From the NCBI GenBank assembly GCA_947176915.1, contig CAMWSM010000028.1, forward strand, positions 1 to 32,093: a stretch of DNA of 32,093 nucleotides, read 5' to 3'. The position numbers and the translations under genes were made by a program. The notes under the pieces were generated by a model, which was given only the letters and a program-made list of their open reading frames with translations, did no database searches and was not told the origin of the DNA. The stretch is from an uncultured Porphyromonadaceae bacterium. Lineage in GTDB: Bacteria > Bacteroidota > Bacteroidia > Bacteroidales > Muribaculaceae. This document shows, piece by piece, positions 31,102 through 32,093 of this stretch. The first letter of the stretch is position 1. Each line of letters starts with the position of its first letter.

Positions 31102-32093
31102 TTAAAGCTTCGGACCTGCTGCTACAAGAGCCTTGCCTGCAGGGTTGAACTCGAATTTCTTGAAGTTCTTGATGAACATCTCAGCGAGTTTTGTTGCTTT
31201 CTTCTCCCACTCTGCTGCGTCAGCGTAAGTGTCGCGCGGATCGAGGATCTTCGGATCTACACCGGGAAGTTCGGTAGGAACTGTGAAGTCGAAGATAGGA
31301 ATCTGCTTTGTAGGAGCCTTGAGGATAGCGCCGTCGAGGATAGCGTCGATGATGCCGCGAGTGTCGCGGATAGAGATACGCTTGCCTGTGCCGTTCCAGC
31401 CTGTGTTCACGAGATATGCCTTAGCGTCGTTAGCCTGCATCTTCTTAACGAGCTCCTCAGCATATTTTGTCGGGTGGAGTTCGAGGAACGCCTGACCGAA
31501 GCAAGCTGAGAAAGTAGGAGTAGGCTCTGTGATGCCGCGCTCAGTGCCTGCGAGCTTGCTTGTGAAGCCGCTGAGGAAGTAATACTGAGTCTGCTCCGGA
31601 GTAAGGATAGACACGGGAGGAAGCACGCCGAATGCATCTGCAGAAAGGAAGATTACATTCTTCGCAGCCGGACCAGCGGAAACAGGAGCTACGATGCTCT
31701 CGATATGATTGATAGGATAAGATACGCGGGTGTTCTCTGTTACGCTCTTGTCAGCGAAATCGATCTTGCCGTTTTCGTCAACAGTAACGTTCTCGAGAAG
31801 AGCGTCGCGGCAGATAGCCTTGTAGATATCGGGCTCGCTCTCCTTGTCAAGGTTGATAACCTTAGCGTAGCAGCCACCTTCGAAGTTGAAGACACCGTTG
31901 TCGTCCCAGCCGTGTTCGTCGTCGCCGATGAGGAGACGTTTCGGGTCAGTAGAGAGAGTAGTCTTGCCTGTGCCGGAAAGACCGAAGAAGATGGCTGTGT
32001 TCTTACCCTCTTTGTCAGTGTTTGCAGAGCAGTGCATTGAAGCGATGCCGCTCTGGGGAAGGAAGTAGTTCATCATTGAGAACATACCCTTCT
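31102..32093 (-). CDS. pckA: Phosphoenolpyruvate carboxykinase (ATP), 5' part outside the window
   Basis: The C-terminal part, 329 complete codons, of the ATP-dependent PEP carboxykinase, which converts oxaloacetate and ATP to PEP, CO2 and ADP; in gut Bacteroidales the enzyme also runs in the CO2-fixing direction towards succinate. Seen: [20 protein letters not shown], the P-loop [30 protein letters not shown] with the metal-binding Asp, [23 protein letters not shown] and [17 protein letters not shown]. Full-length enzymes have about 535 residues, so roughly 200 N-terminal residues lie beyond 32093. A Met at 32085 is internal, not the start, because the frame is open to the window edge and continues with conserved sequence. 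A housekeeping gene with no evident link to the fimbrial locus; it marks the right border of the variable region. Confidence 0.97.
   Translation of the reverse strand, partial: KGMFSMMNYFLPQSGIASMHCSANTDKEGKNTAIFFGLSGTGKTTLSTDPKRLLIGDDEHGWDDNGVFNFEGGCYAKVINLDKESEPDIYKAICRDALLENVTVDENGKIDFADKSVTENTRVSYPINHIESIVAPVSAGPAAKNVIFLSADAFGVLPPVSILTPEQTQYYFLSGFTSKLAGTERGITEPTPTFSACFGQAFLELHPTKYAEELVKKMQANDAKAYLVNTGWNGTGKRISIRDTRGIIDAILDGAILKAPTKQIPIFDFTVPTELPGVDPKILDPRDTYADAAEWEKKATKLAEMFIKNFKKFEFNPAGKALVAAGPKL

Noticed and set aside
1..32093. tRNA, rRNA or riboswitch genes
   Set aside because: No sequence resembling a tRNA, rRNA or a riboswitch core was recognised in the intergenic regions.

Overview
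The window looks like a chromosomal segment of a gut Bacteroidales bacterium, most likely Muribaculaceae or a near relative. The reasons are the type V (FimA/Mfa1-like) fimbrial lipoproteins, promoters of the TAnnTTTG type, AT-rich leaders without Shine-Dalgarno sequences, Bacteroidota toxin-antitoxin families, a Bacteroidota-type tyrosine recombinase and the pckA sequence. The family-level assignment is an inference.

Layout. Bases 1-781 are a non-coding leader with a candidate promoter at 424-454. Bases 782-9466 hold six rightward fimbrial lipoprotein genes: a Mfa1-like shaft subunit, a strong terminator or attenuator, a second fimbrillin, then two tandem pairs of accessory subunits (A type then B type). 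A third and much larger A-B pair follows (9591-12632 and 12655-17088), with a terminator at 17165-17198. A fourth A-B pair lies in opposite orientation at the far side (26340-29462 and 22093-26325), with its own terminator at 22007-22041. Between the two large pairs, all on the minus strand, is a 4.5 kb island of six toxin-antitoxin modules separated by palindromic REP-like repeats. Four of the six modules appear to have a broken toxin. To the right lie a complete tyrosine recombinase gene (29573-30802), a heptamer-repeat and terminator structure, and the 3' part of pckA.

Main interpretation. The first 188 bp of the two large A genes plus 48 bp upstream form a nearly perfect 236 bp inverted repeat (9543-9778 against 29275-29510, one mismatch). 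The recombinase gene ends 62 bp outside the right copy. Recombination between the repeats would invert about 20 kb and exchange which pair of large, probably tip-located fimbrial adhesins is joined to the fimbrial operon. The repeat covers the signal peptide, lipobox and the Arg-containing propeptide, so nearly the whole mature adhesin would be swapped. The swapped proteins end in different carbohydrate-binding-like modules. I infer a phase- or antigen-variable fimbrial tip switch. The architecture is seen directly; the inversion itself is not.

How the genes work together. The shaft subunit is probably made in excess through termination at 2573-2619. A-B accessory pairs would assemble after it, and one of two alternative tip pairs would cap the fimbria. 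The toxin-antitoxin island lies inside the invertible segment and may once have selected against its deletion. Most toxins have decayed while their antitoxins remain.
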